The notes: generated by a model not told the origin, from the sequence alone. Shown: positions 1 to 6,802, counted from the stretch's first letter. The stretch is 9,493 nucleotides of DNA from an uncultured Lachnospiraceae bacterium (GCA_947591115.1 CANQCX010000062.1:1-9493), one strand, 5' to 3'. Numbers and translations are program-made.

Positions 1-778
1 AACGCTTTACTTTGGTAAACAGCCGGTAAGCGTTTTCTTCTGTGATCTTTTCGATCTCTTCCGTCGAAATGCCGCGGATCTGCGCTATTTTTTCCGCTAC
101 ATAAATAAGATTACGGGAATCGTTCCGTTTTCCCCTGTTCGGCTCCGGCGCAAGGTACGGACAATCCGTTTCCAAAAGGATCCGTTCCATCGGGATAACG
201 GCTGCTGTTTCCGCCAGCTTTCGGGCATTGGAAAACGTAATGACTCCGCCGATCCCTATGTAATAACCCATTTCTACAAATTCCATTGCAAGCTCTTTGG
301 AATAGGAATAGCAGTGAATGACGCCGGGGATTGTCTGCGCATTGCATTCTTTCATAACACTCATGGTATCTGCCGCCGCATCGCGGGAATGAATGATAAC
401 CGGCAGTCCCATCTCTCTCGCCAGCTCCAGCTGCCGCGCAAACCAGTAACGCTGCTTTTCCTGCCCTTTTGCGTCTTTTTCCCAATGATAATCCAGTCCG
501 ATCTCTCCGATCGCCGCTATTTTTTCCCCTTCGGACTGTCCGCGTAGCCACGCGTAGGCATCTTCGCTTAGTCCGCCGATCTCACTGGGATGCACGCCGA
601 TTGCCGCGTAAATATCCTTATGCCGCTCGGCAAGCGCAATACTCAGCGCGGAAGAATCTATGGAAGCTCCGACATTGATGATCGGAGAAATCCCTTTTGC
701 GCAAACGTCAGACAGTACGTCCTCCAAATCTTCCCGAAACTGCTCATCGTCATAATGTGCATGTGTCTCAAATATCAT
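1..778 (-). CDS. tatD: TatD-family metal-dependent hydrolase (DNase), 3' end cut by window edge
   Basis: Belongs to the TatD family of TIM-barrel, two-metal deoxyribonucleases, cytoplasmic enzymes linked to DNA degradation and repair. I translated 259 codons from the ATG at 778 down to base 2. Visible metal-site residues are the HxH pair H6 and H8 (ETHAHY), E92 in GEIGLDYHW, H130 in VIIHSRDA, H155 in GVIHCYS and D205 in LLETDCPYLAPEPNRG, all in the family order. The family is usually about 255-265 residues and the last visible residues (ENAYRLFTK) match its normal C-terminus, so only a few codons are missing. The start is supported by AGAAGGA eight bases upstream. The gene overlaps the end of the Nudix gene by 11 bases, suggesting translational coupling. 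In many Firmicutes metG-tatD is followed by rnmV and ksgA; that region lies outside this window. Confidence 0.95.
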   Translation of the reverse strand, partial: MIFETHAHYDDEQFREDLEDVLSDVCAKGISPIINVGASIDSSALSIALAERHKDIYAAIGVHPSEIGGLSEDAYAWLRGQSEGEKIAAIGEIGLDYHWEKDAKGQEKQRYWFARQLELAREMGLPVIIHSRDAAADTMSVMKECNAQTIPGVIHCYSYSKELAMEFVEMGYYIGIGGVITFSNARKLAETAAVIPMERILLETDCPYLAPEPNRGKRNDSRNLIYVAEKIAQIRGISTEEIEKITEENAYRLFTKVKR

Positions 779-1319
779 AGAAATGTCCTTCTAACATCTG
801 TAATTCTTCCATGTCAATACAGTTCGGAATGGTATTCTTTTCTACGGCTTGCTTGCACGCTTCAAAATCCATCCACATGATACTGTCAATTTCTTCCTTC
901 TGCAGCGTGATCTCCGATTCTTCGAAATCCCGCCACAGCAGAAAGATTCTGCTGATCTGATAGTCTACAAACGGCTCCCCATGGAACTGCGTGCGGATGA
1001 CCAGCTTCTTTTGTCCGCATTCCACCAATTCTTCGGGATTTACCGTCAGTCCCAGCTCCTCCTTTAATTCCCGCAGGGCGGACGGAATATAATCCACGCC
1101 TGCCGGAATGTGTCCGGCGCTGGAAATATCATAGCATCCCGGAAAGGAATCCTTCCACATGCACCGCTTCTGCAGCAGGATCTCAATACGCGCGTTTCTT
1201 TTCCGCACAATCCATACATGCGCTGTCCGGTGCGGGATTCCCTCGCGATGCGCCGTTTTCCGATCTACGGTTTTTCCGGTCGGATTTCCGTTGTCGTCTA
1301 CTACATCAAAAGTTTCCAT
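768..1319 (-). CDS. Nudix hydrolase, IPP-isomerase-like subgroup
   Basis: A 183-residue Nudix protein. The N-terminal part (about 1-60: EVDDNGNP-like start, HRTAHVWIV, LLQKR, SFPGCYDISSAGH) resembles the isopentenyl-diphosphate-isomerase-like/YfcD group, whose members act on phosphorylated or nucleotide-type substrates that are mostly undefined. The Nudix box spans residues 69-91 and ends in R83-E84-L-K-E87-E88-L-G-L, so the metal-binding REUxEE core is intact. The first glutamate of the consensus (G-x5-E) is replaced by V75. I chose the ATG at 1319 rather than the in-frame GTG at 1328, because GGGAG sits eight bases before the ATG and would touch the GTG. The gene lies 18 bases after metG and its stop overlaps the tatD start. 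Substrate unknown; a housecleaning role is only inference. Confidence 0.9.
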   Translation of the reverse strand: METFDVVDDNGNPTGKTVDRKTAHREGIPHRTAHVWIVRKRNARIEILLQKRCMWKDSFPGCYDISSAGHIPAGVDYIPSALRELKEELGLTVNPEELVECGQKKLVIRTQFHGEPFVDYQISRIFLLWRDFEESEITLQKEEIDSIMWMDFEACKQAVEKNTIPNCIDMEELQMLEGHFYDI

Positions 1320-1327
1320 ATGCCACA

Positions 1328-1332
1328 CTCCC
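1328..1332 (-). promoter_or_regulatory. Shine-Dalgarno site that decides the Nudix start
   Basis: GGGAG on the minus strand with eight bases to the ATG at 1319. The upstream in-frame GTG begins with the last G of this site, so ribosomes placed here would use the ATG. This trims three residues from the longest possible reading frame. Confidence 0.6.
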
Positions 1333-1337
1333 GGCTT

Positions 1338-3326
1338 TTAACAGATTTCCGCTCCGCTCGGCATCGGCTTCTCCGGTGTCAGCAGCGCCAGATTCCCTTC
1401 CGCATCCTCCGCGCACAGCAGCATTCCTTCCGAAAGCACTCCTGCCAGCTTTGCAGGCTTTAAGTTTACCAGCACCATTACCTTTTTCCCGACCATTTCT
1501 TCCGGCGTGTAGTATTTGCGAATGCCGGATACGATCTGTTTTACCTGACTGCCAATTCGAACCTGCGAACACAGCAGCTTCTTTGATTTTTCGACCGCTT
1601 CACAGGCAATGATCTCTCCTACCTGAAACTGCAGCTTTTCAAAATCGTCAAAGGTAATTTCCGGTTTTGCTTCTATATCCACTGCGTTTTCTTCCTCCGC
1701 TTGGACATCTCCCAAAAGCTGCTTCTGCTCCGCCTCATATTCCGCGCGCTGTGCTTCCTGAATGGCGGCAACCTTCGGCAGCACCTCTTTTGCATCCAGC
1801 CGCGCAAACAAAATCTCCGGATTTTCCGTTACTTTGGTGCCGCTTTCATACAAGCCGAAACGATCCAGAAGATCAAAATCACGAAGCTCTGTCGAAAGCT
1901 GCGATACGATCTTTTCTGCGGTCTGCGGCAGGAAGCTGCAAAGCAGGCTTGCTCCGATCGTGATGGATTCGGTCAGATTGTACAGCACCTCCGCCAGACG
2001 ATCCTGCTTTTCCTCGTCCTTTGCCAAAAGCCATGGCGTTGTTTCGTCAATATATTTGTTGCAGCGGCGGAACAGGGCAAAGACCTCTGTGATCGCGTCC
2101 GCCACGCGGAGTTTTTCCATCTTTTCCGCGGTTTTTGCGCGTGCGCCGGTTACAACGGCTTTTAAATCGTCGTCAATGTCCTCTTTTACGCCGGTCGATC
2201 TTACCACGCCGCCAAAATATTTATTGCTCATGGACACAGTGCGGTTGACCAGATTGCCCAGAATATTTGCCAGATCCGAGTTGAAACGCTCGATTACCAG
2301 CTCCCATGTGATGATCCCGTCATTGTCGAACGGCATCTCATGGAGTACAAAATAACGGGTTGCGTCTACGCCAAACAATTCTACCATATCGTCCGCATAA
2401 ATGACGTTTCCTTTGGATTTGCTCATTTTCTCCCCGCCCTGCAGCAACCAGGGATGCCCGAATACCTGCTTTGGCAGCGGCAGATCCAGCGCCATCAAAA
2501 AAATCGGCCAGTAAATCGTATGGAAACGCACAATATCCTTTCCGATCAGATGCAGATCCGCCGGCCAGTTCTTTAAAAACAATTCGCTTGAGCCGTCCGG
2601 ATCGTAGCCGATTTTGGTAATATAGTTCGTCAGCGCATCCAGCCATACATAAACCACATGCTTCGGATCAAAATCTACCGGAATTCCCCAACTGAACGAA
2701 GTTCGGGAAACGCAGAGATCCTGAAGTCCCGGAAGCAGGAAATTGTTCATCATTTCATTTTTACGCGATACCGGCTGGATAAAATCCGGATGCGTATTGA
2801 TATATTCGATCAGTCGATCGGCATATTTGCTCATGCGGAAGAAATAGGCTTCTTCTTTCGCCGGTTTTACTTCCCTTCCGCAGTCCGGACATTTTCCGTC
2901 TACCAGTTGGGATTCCGTCCAGAACGATTCACATGGGGTGCAGTACAGGCCTTCGTACGCGCCTTTGTAAATATCCCCTTTGTCATAGAGCTTCTTAAAA
3001 ATCTTCCGAACGCAGCGTTCATGGTCTGCGTCCGTCGTCCGGACAAAATTGTCATACGAAGAATCTACCAGATCCCAGATCCGTTTTACTTCGCCTGCCA
3101 CACGATCTACATATTCCTTCGGCGTGATTTTGGCAGCCTCGGCTTTTTCCTGAATTTTTTGTCCATGCTCATCGGTTCCTGTCTGGAAATACACGTCGTA
3201 GCCTTCCGCTCGTTTATAACGCGCGATTGCATCCGCCAGCACGATCTCATACGTATTTCCGATATGCGGCTTTCCGGATGTATAGGCGATCGCCGTAGTG
3301 ATATAATACTTTCCCTTTTTGCTCAT
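1338..3326 (-). CDS. metG: Methionyl-tRNA synthetase with C-terminal tRNA-binding domain
   Basis: Class I aminoacyl-tRNA synthetase that charges tRNA-Met with methionine in the cytoplasm. The protein has 662 residues. The HIGH motif reads HIGN at 21-24. The zinc knuckle has two CxxC pairs (C129/C132 and C146/C149). The KMSKS motif is intact at 300-304 (EKMSKSKGN). An anticodon-binding helical domain follows, then an acidic linker at about 520-555. The C-terminal EMAP-II/Trbp111-like OB-fold (about 558-662, including VGEI, KLLCSQV and SGIRKYYTPEE) binds tRNA and promotes dimerisation in the longer bacterial MetRS form. AGGAGG lies 11 bases before the ATG. The gene starts 35 bases after the zinc-ribbon gene and ends 18 bases before the Nudix gene, so it is probably part of the same transcript. 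No T-box leader fits in the short upstream gap. Confidence 0.98.
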   Translation of the reverse strand: MSKKGKYYITTAIAYTSGKPHIGNTYEIVLADAIARYKRAEGYDVYFQTGTDEHGQKIQEKAEAAKITPKEYVDRVAGEVKRIWDLVDSSYDNFVRTTDADHERCVRKIFKKLYDKGDIYKGAYEGLYCTPCESFWTESQLVDGKCPDCGREVKPAKEEAYFFRMSKYADRLIEYINTHPDFIQPVSRKNEMMNNFLLPGLQDLCVSRTSFSWGIPVDFDPKHVVYVWLDALTNYITKIGYDPDGSSELFLKNWPADLHLIGKDIVRFHTIYWPIFLMALDLPLPKQVFGHPWLLQGGEKMSKSKGNVIYADDMVELFGVDATRYFVLHEMPFDNDGIITWELVIERFNSDLANILGNLVNRTVSMSNKYFGGVVRSTGVKEDIDDDLKAVVTGARAKTAEKMEKLRVADAITEVFALFRRCNKYIDETTPWLLAKDEEKQDRLAEVLYNLTESITIGASLLCSFLPQTAEKIVSQLSTELRDFDLLDRFGLYESGTKVTENPEILFARLDAKEVLPKVAAIQEAQRAEYEAEQKQLLGDVQAEEENAVDIEAKPEITFDDFEKLQFQVGEIIACEAVEKSKKLLCSQVRIGSQVKQIVSGIRKYYTPEEMVGKKVMVLVNLKPAKLAGVLSEGMLLCAEDAEGNLALLTPEKPMPSGAEIC

Positions 3327-3361
3327 GTATTCCTGTTCCTCCTAAATATGCCAGTTTTCTG

Positions 3362-3718
3362 CTATCTGCGCAGCTCGGCTCCGCAGTTTTTGCAATAGCT
3401 CGAGCCATCCGCCTGCTTCTGACCGCAGCTCGGGCAGATTACGGCGCCCTGAAGCGTCAGCAGTTCGTCCTTTAAACGCTCCAGCTCCTCCTCCGCCTCG
3501 CTGATGGCTGCAAACGCAGTTTCTTCCGGCACTTCTTCGCCCTTGTGCGCATTGTAATAAGCGCGTCCCAGAGCGGCGTACTGCTTATCCAAAAAATTTT
3601 CTTTCGTGCGGATGTCCAGCTTGATCTTGGCAGCGGCGGACACTTCCTTTGCCTTTTCCCCGACATCCTTTCCTGCGGTTACCAGTTCCTGTTTTACTTT
3701 TTCCAAATCAAAAGCCAT
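3362..3718 (-). CDS. Small helical protein with C-terminal zinc ribbon
   Basis: A 118-residue protein of unknown function. Residues 1-90 are charged and predicted helical, with a likely coiled-coil stretch at about 70-90 rich in E, L and K. Residues 95-112 form a zinc ribbon with two CxxC pairs (C95/C98 in CPSCG and C109/C112 in CKNCG), followed by a short basic tail. There is no signal peptide or membrane segment, so it should be cytoplasmic. The start at 3718 is supported by GAGGG seven bases upstream; an in-frame extension to 3775 would run into the exchanger gene and has no such site. It lies 19 bases after the exchanger and 35 bases before metG. Zinc-ribbon proteins of this shape are common in Clostridia, usually without assigned function. 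A protein- or nucleic-acid-binding role is only a guess. Confidence 0.85.
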   Translation of the reverse strand: MAFDLEKVKQELVTAGKDVGEKAKEVSAAAKIKLDIRTKENFLDKQYAALGRAYYNAHKGEEVPEETAFAAISEAEEELERLKDELLTLQGAVICPSCGQKQADGSSYCKNCGAELRR

Positions 3719-3737
3719 GTTTTTTCCCTCTTTCTTT

Positions 3738-4712
3738 TTATGGACGGTTACAGATATATACCACATATGCCACATAAAGCAGCACCATGATCAATCCCTC
3801 CGCCCTTGACAGGCGCTTCCTTGTCCACGCCAGAATCCATACCAGCAGACTGAATGCCAGAAGCACTGCAATATCGATCATGTTATTGACAATAAATGCG
3901 ATCGGACTGATGGAGGCCGCAATTCCAAGCACCATTAAAATGTTAAAAACATTGGAGCCGATGGCATTGCCAAGCGCCATATCCACTTCGTTTTTGCGCG
4001 CCGCTACGACGGAGGTCACAAACTCCGGCAGGGACGTCCCGACGGAAACGATGGTCAGACCGATGAGCGTCTGGCTGATCCCGAATGCGGAGGCGATCGT
4101 GCTGGCGCTGTCTACTACCCAGTCTCCGCCCAGCGCAATTCCGATGATGCCGATCACAATATAGAGTATGCAGCGCGGCATGGACAGGATACGGACTTCC
4201 TCCTCTCCGACGTTTCCCGCCGCCAGTCCCTCTTTTCGGGATTTTAAGGCTGTGCGTATCATAAGCGTAATAAATCCGGCAAACAGCACTAAAAATATAA
4301 TACCATCAATTCTGCCAAGTGTCATCCCCAAATAACCAAGTCCGAGTAAAAGAATGGCGCAAAGAACGGAAAACGGAAAATCGCGTTTTAGTGTGATCCG
4401 GTCAACGGTTACCGGCGCCAGAACCGCACAGAACCCGATTACCATCATCAGGTTAAAAATATTGGAACCCACGACATTGCTGACTGCCAGCGTATTGTTT
4501 CCGACCAGAGAGGCGGTCACGCTGACGGCGGTTTCCGGAAGGCTGGTTCCCATCGCAACAATAGTAAGACCTATGATGATCGAAGGAACCTTAAATTTTT
4601 TTGCTACGCTGGAGCTTCCCTCCACAAACAAATCCGCTCCCTTGACCAGACATACAAAACCTACAATAAGAAGAAGTACCGCAAACGGTACGCTTTGAAA
4701 AAATTCCTGCAT
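3738..4712 (-). CDS. CaCA-family calcium/sodium (cation/proton) antiporter, YrbG-like
   Basis: An integral membrane cation antiporter of the Ca2+:cation antiporter superfamily, 324 residues with about ten hydrophobic segments. The two inverted alpha-repeats that form the ion path are clear. Repeat 1 has GLTIVAMGTSLPE (GTSLPE at 55-60) and GSNIFN at 82-87. Repeat 2 has GLTIVSVGTSLPE (GTSLPE at 225-230) and GSNVFN at 252-257. The glutamates E60 and E230 are the expected ion ligands. A cytoplasmic loop rich in charged residues lies at about 153-178. The length fits bacterial YrbG-type exchangers (about 320). GAGGGG lies six bases before the ATG. The actual ion pair (Ca2+ against Na+ or H+) cannot be told from sequence. 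It is the first medium-GC gene after the AT-rich pair, and I found no convincing promoter in the 61-base gap upstream. Confidence 0.95.
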   Translation of the reverse strand: MQEFFQSVPFAVLLLIVGFVCLVKGADLFVEGSSSVAKKFKVPSIIIGLTIVAMGTSLPETAVSVTASLVGNNTLAVSNVVGSNIFNLMMVIGFCAVLAPVTVDRITLKRDFPFSVLCAILLLGLGYLGMTLGRIDGIIFLVLFAGFITLMIRTALKSRKEGLAAGNVGEEEVRILSMPRCILYIVIGIIGIALGGDWVVDSASTIASAFGISQTLIGLTIVSVGTSLPEFVTSVVAARKNEVDMALGNAIGSNVFNILMVLGIAASISPIAFIVNNMIDIAVLLAFSLLVWILAWTRKRLSRAEGLIMVLLYVAYVVYICNRP

Positions 4713-4773
4713 GGTTTTCCCCTCGCTTTTCTAATATCATTTTCTTAATGAATTAATTTTTATTTTGCATGTT

Positions 4774-5085
4774 TTACCTTATACCTAAAGATACAAATGT
4801 ATTAAGATAATTGATGAATTGTTCATCTGTACCATCATATTTTCTGTCATTTTCCGGTAACAATAGATCCAAAAAAGTTTCCATAATTCCTTCAAATTCG
4901 CGTGTTTCACTCTCATTTTCGCTCATTTTAATATTCCAAGCTAATTGCTCTAGCGCACATTTTTTAAAGCTTTCTCCCCTATTTGTTCCGCGATAATGTA
5001 ATGCTCTGATAATATCTAAAGAAGCGTTGGAAAGTCGCACTAAATAGCTTTTATCTTTTAACGAATCCGTCATTGTACCAACCAT
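4774..5085 (-). CDS. Unrecognised small protein with ribbon-helix-helix-like N-terminus
   Basis: A 103-residue protein that I do not recognise as a family. Residues 13-51 have the spacing of a ribbon-helix-helix (CopG/Arc-type) DNA-binding fold: a short strand (SYLVRLS), a polar cap (NASLD), helix A (DIIRALHYRG), a turn (TNRGES) and helix B (ESFKKCALEQLAWN). This is a pattern judgement, not a profile hit. The rest (about 55-103) is acidic and helical (FEGIMETFLDLLLPEND and beyond), a possible partner-binding tail. The start at 5085 is chosen because GGAGGTG lies eight bases upstream; an ATG at 5073 would instead give an ATGA overlap with the stop of the upstream gene. The base composition is far more AT-rich than the flanks (17 G/C in the 60 bases from 4801). 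It is probably translated together with the upstream gene. Confidence 0.7.
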   Translation of the reverse strand: MVGTMTDSLKDKSYLVRLSNASLDIIRALHYRGTNRGESFKKCALEQLAWNIKMSENESETREFEGIMETFLDLLLPENDRKYDGTDEQFINYLNTFVSLGIR

Positions 5086-5450
5086 TTATTTAACACCTCC
5101 ATGACTTTATTTTGCATTTCTACATCATTCAACATGTAACCGGACCTTAAATCATTTAATCGCATTCTATTGATATCCCGATTTATCATTGATGAAAACT
5201 CGATCATGTCTTTTGTTATCATTTCATTAGCATTTAGTTGGTCAACAAAAATATTTAAACCAACCAGATCGCCTCTTACGCTTCCCTCTTGTATCATTTC
5301 TGTTTCCATGTCAGAATGTACCGCCAGTCCTATATGGACGATCTCCTTGATTACGTCAACATTTGCTTTGATTATATCGCCATTACCGCAAAGTATCACT
5401 TGATTATTTTTTATCAACTCTCCAATTGACTGTTTACTGTTTAACAGCAT
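5070..5450 (-). CDS. Unrecognised small AT-rich protein
   Basis: A 126-residue protein with no family I can name. It is mostly helical in appearance and slightly acidic, with no signal peptide, membrane segment or cysteine motif. Residues 1-45 include a hydrophobic patch (QVILCGNGDIIKANVDVI). Residues 75-126 look like a bundle of amphipathic helices (ITKDMIEFSSMINRDINRM, then MQNKVMEVLNKWL). The ATG at 5450 is preceded by a purine-rich GGGG about six bases upstream. It overlaps the next gene by 16 bases, so the pair is almost certainly a unit. It starts 56 bases after mntP with no terminator between, so read-through from mntP is possible. Composition is AT-rich (20 G/C in the 60 bases from 5161). 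A toxin-antitoxin, phage-remnant or defence role is possible but unproven. Confidence 0.65.
   Translation of the reverse strand: MLLNSKQSIGELIKNNQVILCGNGDIIKANVDVIKEIVHIGLAVHSDMETEMIQEGSVRGDLVGLNIFVDQLNANEMITKDMIEFSSMINRDINRMRLNDLRSGYMLNDVEMQNKVMEVLNKWLVQ
5094..5100 (-). promoter_or_regulatory. Strong Shine-Dalgarno site for the second AT-rich gene
   Basis: GGAGGTG on the minus strand, lying inside the last codons of the upstream gene. It is eight bases from the ATG at 5085 and twenty from the ATG at 5073, so it favours the longer protein. Its strength suggests the downstream protein is made at least as well as the upstream one. Confidence 0.65.
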
Positions 5451-5506
5451 GATCTTCCCCCATAATTTTAATCCGTCTTTTCTTACAACTATATATCGTT
5501 CAATTT

Positions 5507-6085
5507 TTAAAAGGAAATTATCCCCAAATGCTCCAATAAAATTTTAACTCCTAACAGAACTAAAATCAATCCTCCGGCAAATTCCGCTTTATTTTTATAT
5601 TTATTCCCAAAAATATGCCCGATTACTACTCCAAGCACCGCAATGAAAAAAGTTGTAACCCCGATAATGCTGATCGCTCTCAGGATCGGCATTTCCAGAA
5701 ATGCAAACGTTATTCCGACGGCGAGCGCGTCAATGCTTGTGGCTACGGCAAGAAGGAGCATTTCCTTATGGTTTATCGGCTGGTCTTCTGCAACGACCGT
5801 CTCCTCCTCTTTTAAAAAGGATTCCCGAATCATATTGCCTCCGATCAGCGCCAGCAGCACAAAGGCGATCCAATGATCGATCTGCGTAATATAACGCTGG
5901 AACTGAATGCCCAGCAGCCATCCCAGCAGCGGCATCAACGCCTGAAAACCGCCGAAATACAAGCCTATGACGACTGTTTGCTTTTTATTCAGCGTTTTCA
6001 TGGCAAGGCCTTTGCAGACGGCAACGGCAAACGCATCCATTGCCAGTCCGATACCGATCAGCAAAAGTTCTATCCATGTATTCAT
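5507..6085 (-). CDS. mntP: Manganese efflux pump MntP
   Basis: A 192-residue member of the MntP (formerly UPF0059/YebN) family, an inner-membrane exporter that removes excess Mn2+. There are six predicted membrane segments, arranged as two related halves of three. The paired signature is visible: MDAFAVAVCKG near residues 16-26 (D17) in the first half and SIDALAVG near 117-124 (D118/D119 region) in the second. A charged loop with several glutamates (about 88-108) separates the halves. The length matches the family (about 185-195). A G-run (GGGGGG) lies about five bases before the ATG. It has its own promoter in the divergent intergenic region. No yybP-ykoY manganese riboswitch, which often precedes this gene elsewhere, can fit in the roughly 30-base leader. 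Confidence 0.95.
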   Translation of the reverse strand: MNTWIELLLIGIGLAMDAFAVAVCKGLAMKTLNKKQTVVIGLYFGGFQALMPLLGWLLGIQFQRYITQIDHWIAFVLLALIGGNMIRESFLKEEETVVAEDQPINHKEMLLLAVATSIDALAVGITFAFLEMPILRAISIIGVTTFFIAVLGVVIGHIFGNKYKNKAEFAGGLILVLLGVKILLEHLGIISF

Positions 6086-6123
6086 GCAATCCCCCCATCC
6101 TATGATTGGAAAATTCTTTTTTT

Positions 6124-6152
6124 ACCTTAATAGATGAGCCGCAGTTTGTCAA
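6124..6152 (-). promoter_or_regulatory. Candidate sigma-A promoter for mntP
   Basis: On the minus strand a perfect -35 box TTGACA (6147-6152) is followed by a 17-base spacer and a weaker -10 box TAAGGT (6124-6129). Transcription would start near 6117 and leave a leader of about 30 bases. The -10 is only a partial match to TATAAT, so the site could depend on an activator or be weak. Confidence 0.55.
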
Positions 6153-6190
6153 CTAAAACCAAAACCACGATAGCTTTTCTGACACCGTTG

Positions 6191-6199
6191 TGATAAAAT
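6191..6199 (+). promoter_or_regulatory. Extended -10 promoter of the NimA-like gene
   Basis: TGATAAAAT gives a TGn extension plus a -10 hexamer TAAAAT (five of six matches to consensus). There is no good -35 box at the usual distance (TAGCTT at 17 bases), as expected for extended -10 promoters. The start would fall near 6206, about 30 bases before the ATG. Confidence 0.45.
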
Positions 6200-6216
6200 A
6201 GGTTCGCGAATACCTA
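6199..6216. promoter_or_regulatory. Candidate operator: inverted repeat over the transcription start
   Basis: TAGGT (6199-6203) and its reverse complement ACCTA (6212-6216) are separated by eight bases, and the spacer region contains a perfect TTCGCGAA palindrome (6203-6210). The element starts at the last base of the -10 box and covers the expected start site, a typical place for a repressor. The regulator is not identifiable from this window. Confidence 0.4.
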
Positions 6217-6237
6217 ACAAAAATAAAGGAGCTGCTT

Positions 6238-6747
6238 ATGACAAGAAGAGAACGTGAAGTTACCGATTTAAATGAGATCATTTCCATTCTGGATAAATGC
6301 AAGATTGTGCATCTTGGTCTTGTGGATCATGGGAAGCCTTATGTTGTCCCTATGAATTACGGTTATACGATGGAGGAGGGACGGCTGACGCTGTATCTGC
6401 ATGGCGCGGCCAAAGGCTATAAACAGGATGTTATCCATGACAATCCAAACGTCTGCTTTGAAATGGAGTGCGATGTCGTACCGTTCGCCGGAGAGGTTGC
6501 CTGCCAGTACGGAATTACCTACCAGTCCATTATCGGACGGGGAACGGCGGAGGTCGTAACGGATATTGCCGAAAAGCAGCGCGCGCTGTCCATCCTGATG
6601 AAAACGCAGACGGGCAAGGATTTTACTTTTACGGAAAAAATGGTTTCCATTGTTTCCGTTATTGAGATCCATGTTTCGGAGTATACCGCAAAGCGGCGGC
6701 CGCTTCCGGCAGCTCTGCAAAACGTGCAAAATCCCATTGACAAATAA
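6238..6747 (+). CDS. Pyridoxamine 5'-phosphate oxidase-like / NimA-like flavin-binding protein
   Basis: A 169-residue protein of the FMN-binding split-barrel superfamily, closest in look to the NimA-related group annotated as pyridoxamine 5'-phosphate oxidase-like. Typical features are an N-terminal helix with the basic MTRREREV start, a first strand block (KIVHLGLVDHGKPYVVPMNY at 22-41), LYLHGAAKGYKQD at 53-64, NPNVCFE at 69-75, the GRGTAEVV strand at 100-107 and a late VIEIHVSEYTAKRRP strand. Some relatives reduce nitroimidazole drugs, but most have unknown substrates, so drug resistance should not be assumed. AAAGGAG lies six bases before the ATG. The gene is transcribed divergently from mntP and has a candidate operator upstream. 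No terminator follows it, so some transcripts probably continue into tyrS. Confidence 0.9.
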   Translation: MTRREREVTDLNEIISILDKCKIVHLGLVDHGKPYVVPMNYGYTMEEGRLTLYLHGAAKGYKQDVIHDNPNVCFEMECDVVPFAGEVACQYGITYQSIIGRGTAEVVTDIAEKQRALSILMKTQTGKDFTFTEKMVSIVSVIEIHVSEYTAKRRPLPAALQNVQNPIDK

Positions 6748-6766
6748 TGTTCCTCTTGCCTATAAT
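6737..6766 (+). promoter_or_regulatory. Near-consensus sigma-A promoter of tyrS
   Basis: Perfect -35 TTGACA (6737-6742) and perfect -10 TATAAT (6761-6766) with an 18-base spacer. The -35 box is made from the final Ile-Asp-Lys codons of the preceding gene. Transcription should start near 6773, leaving a leader of about 30 bases. Confidence 0.88.
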
Positions 6767-6802
6767 AGCAATCACAGGCGAAGACGGGAAAGGAGTTTTT
6801 AT

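Noticed and set aside
2658..3398. Long open frame (246 codons) on the plus strand opposite metG
   Set aside because: It is antisense to a full-length, motif-complete metG, has no ribosome site and its translation has no recognisable domain. The same applies to the 197- and 154-codon frames at 1701-2355.
3719..3775. In-frame N-terminal extension of the zinc-ribbon gene
   Set aside because: It would overlap the exchanger's 3' end; the start at 3718 has a good GAGGG site at the right distance.
4745..4756. TTAAT-GA-ATTAA palindrome in the AT-rich gap as a terminator
   Set aside because: Only five A/T pairs with a two-base centre; too weak and too tight to form a terminator hairpin.
4731..4759. 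Possible promoter (TGATATTAG) just upstream of the exchanger gene
   Set aside because: Transcription would start on top of the exchanger's own ribosome site, and the -35 region is poor.
5490..5503. Imperfect AT palindrome (AACTATATATCGTT) after mntP as a terminator
   Set aside because: Short, has a mismatch, almost no G/C and no adjoining U-run in the minus transcript.
6086..6123. yybP-ykoY manganese riboswitch before mntP
   Set aside because: The leader from the predicted start is only about 30 bases and lacks the element's structure.
6650..6802. In-frame upstream extension of tyrS
   Set aside because: It would run through the NimA-like gene, the promoter and the tyrS ribosome site; TyrRS proteins normally begin near the ATG at 6803.
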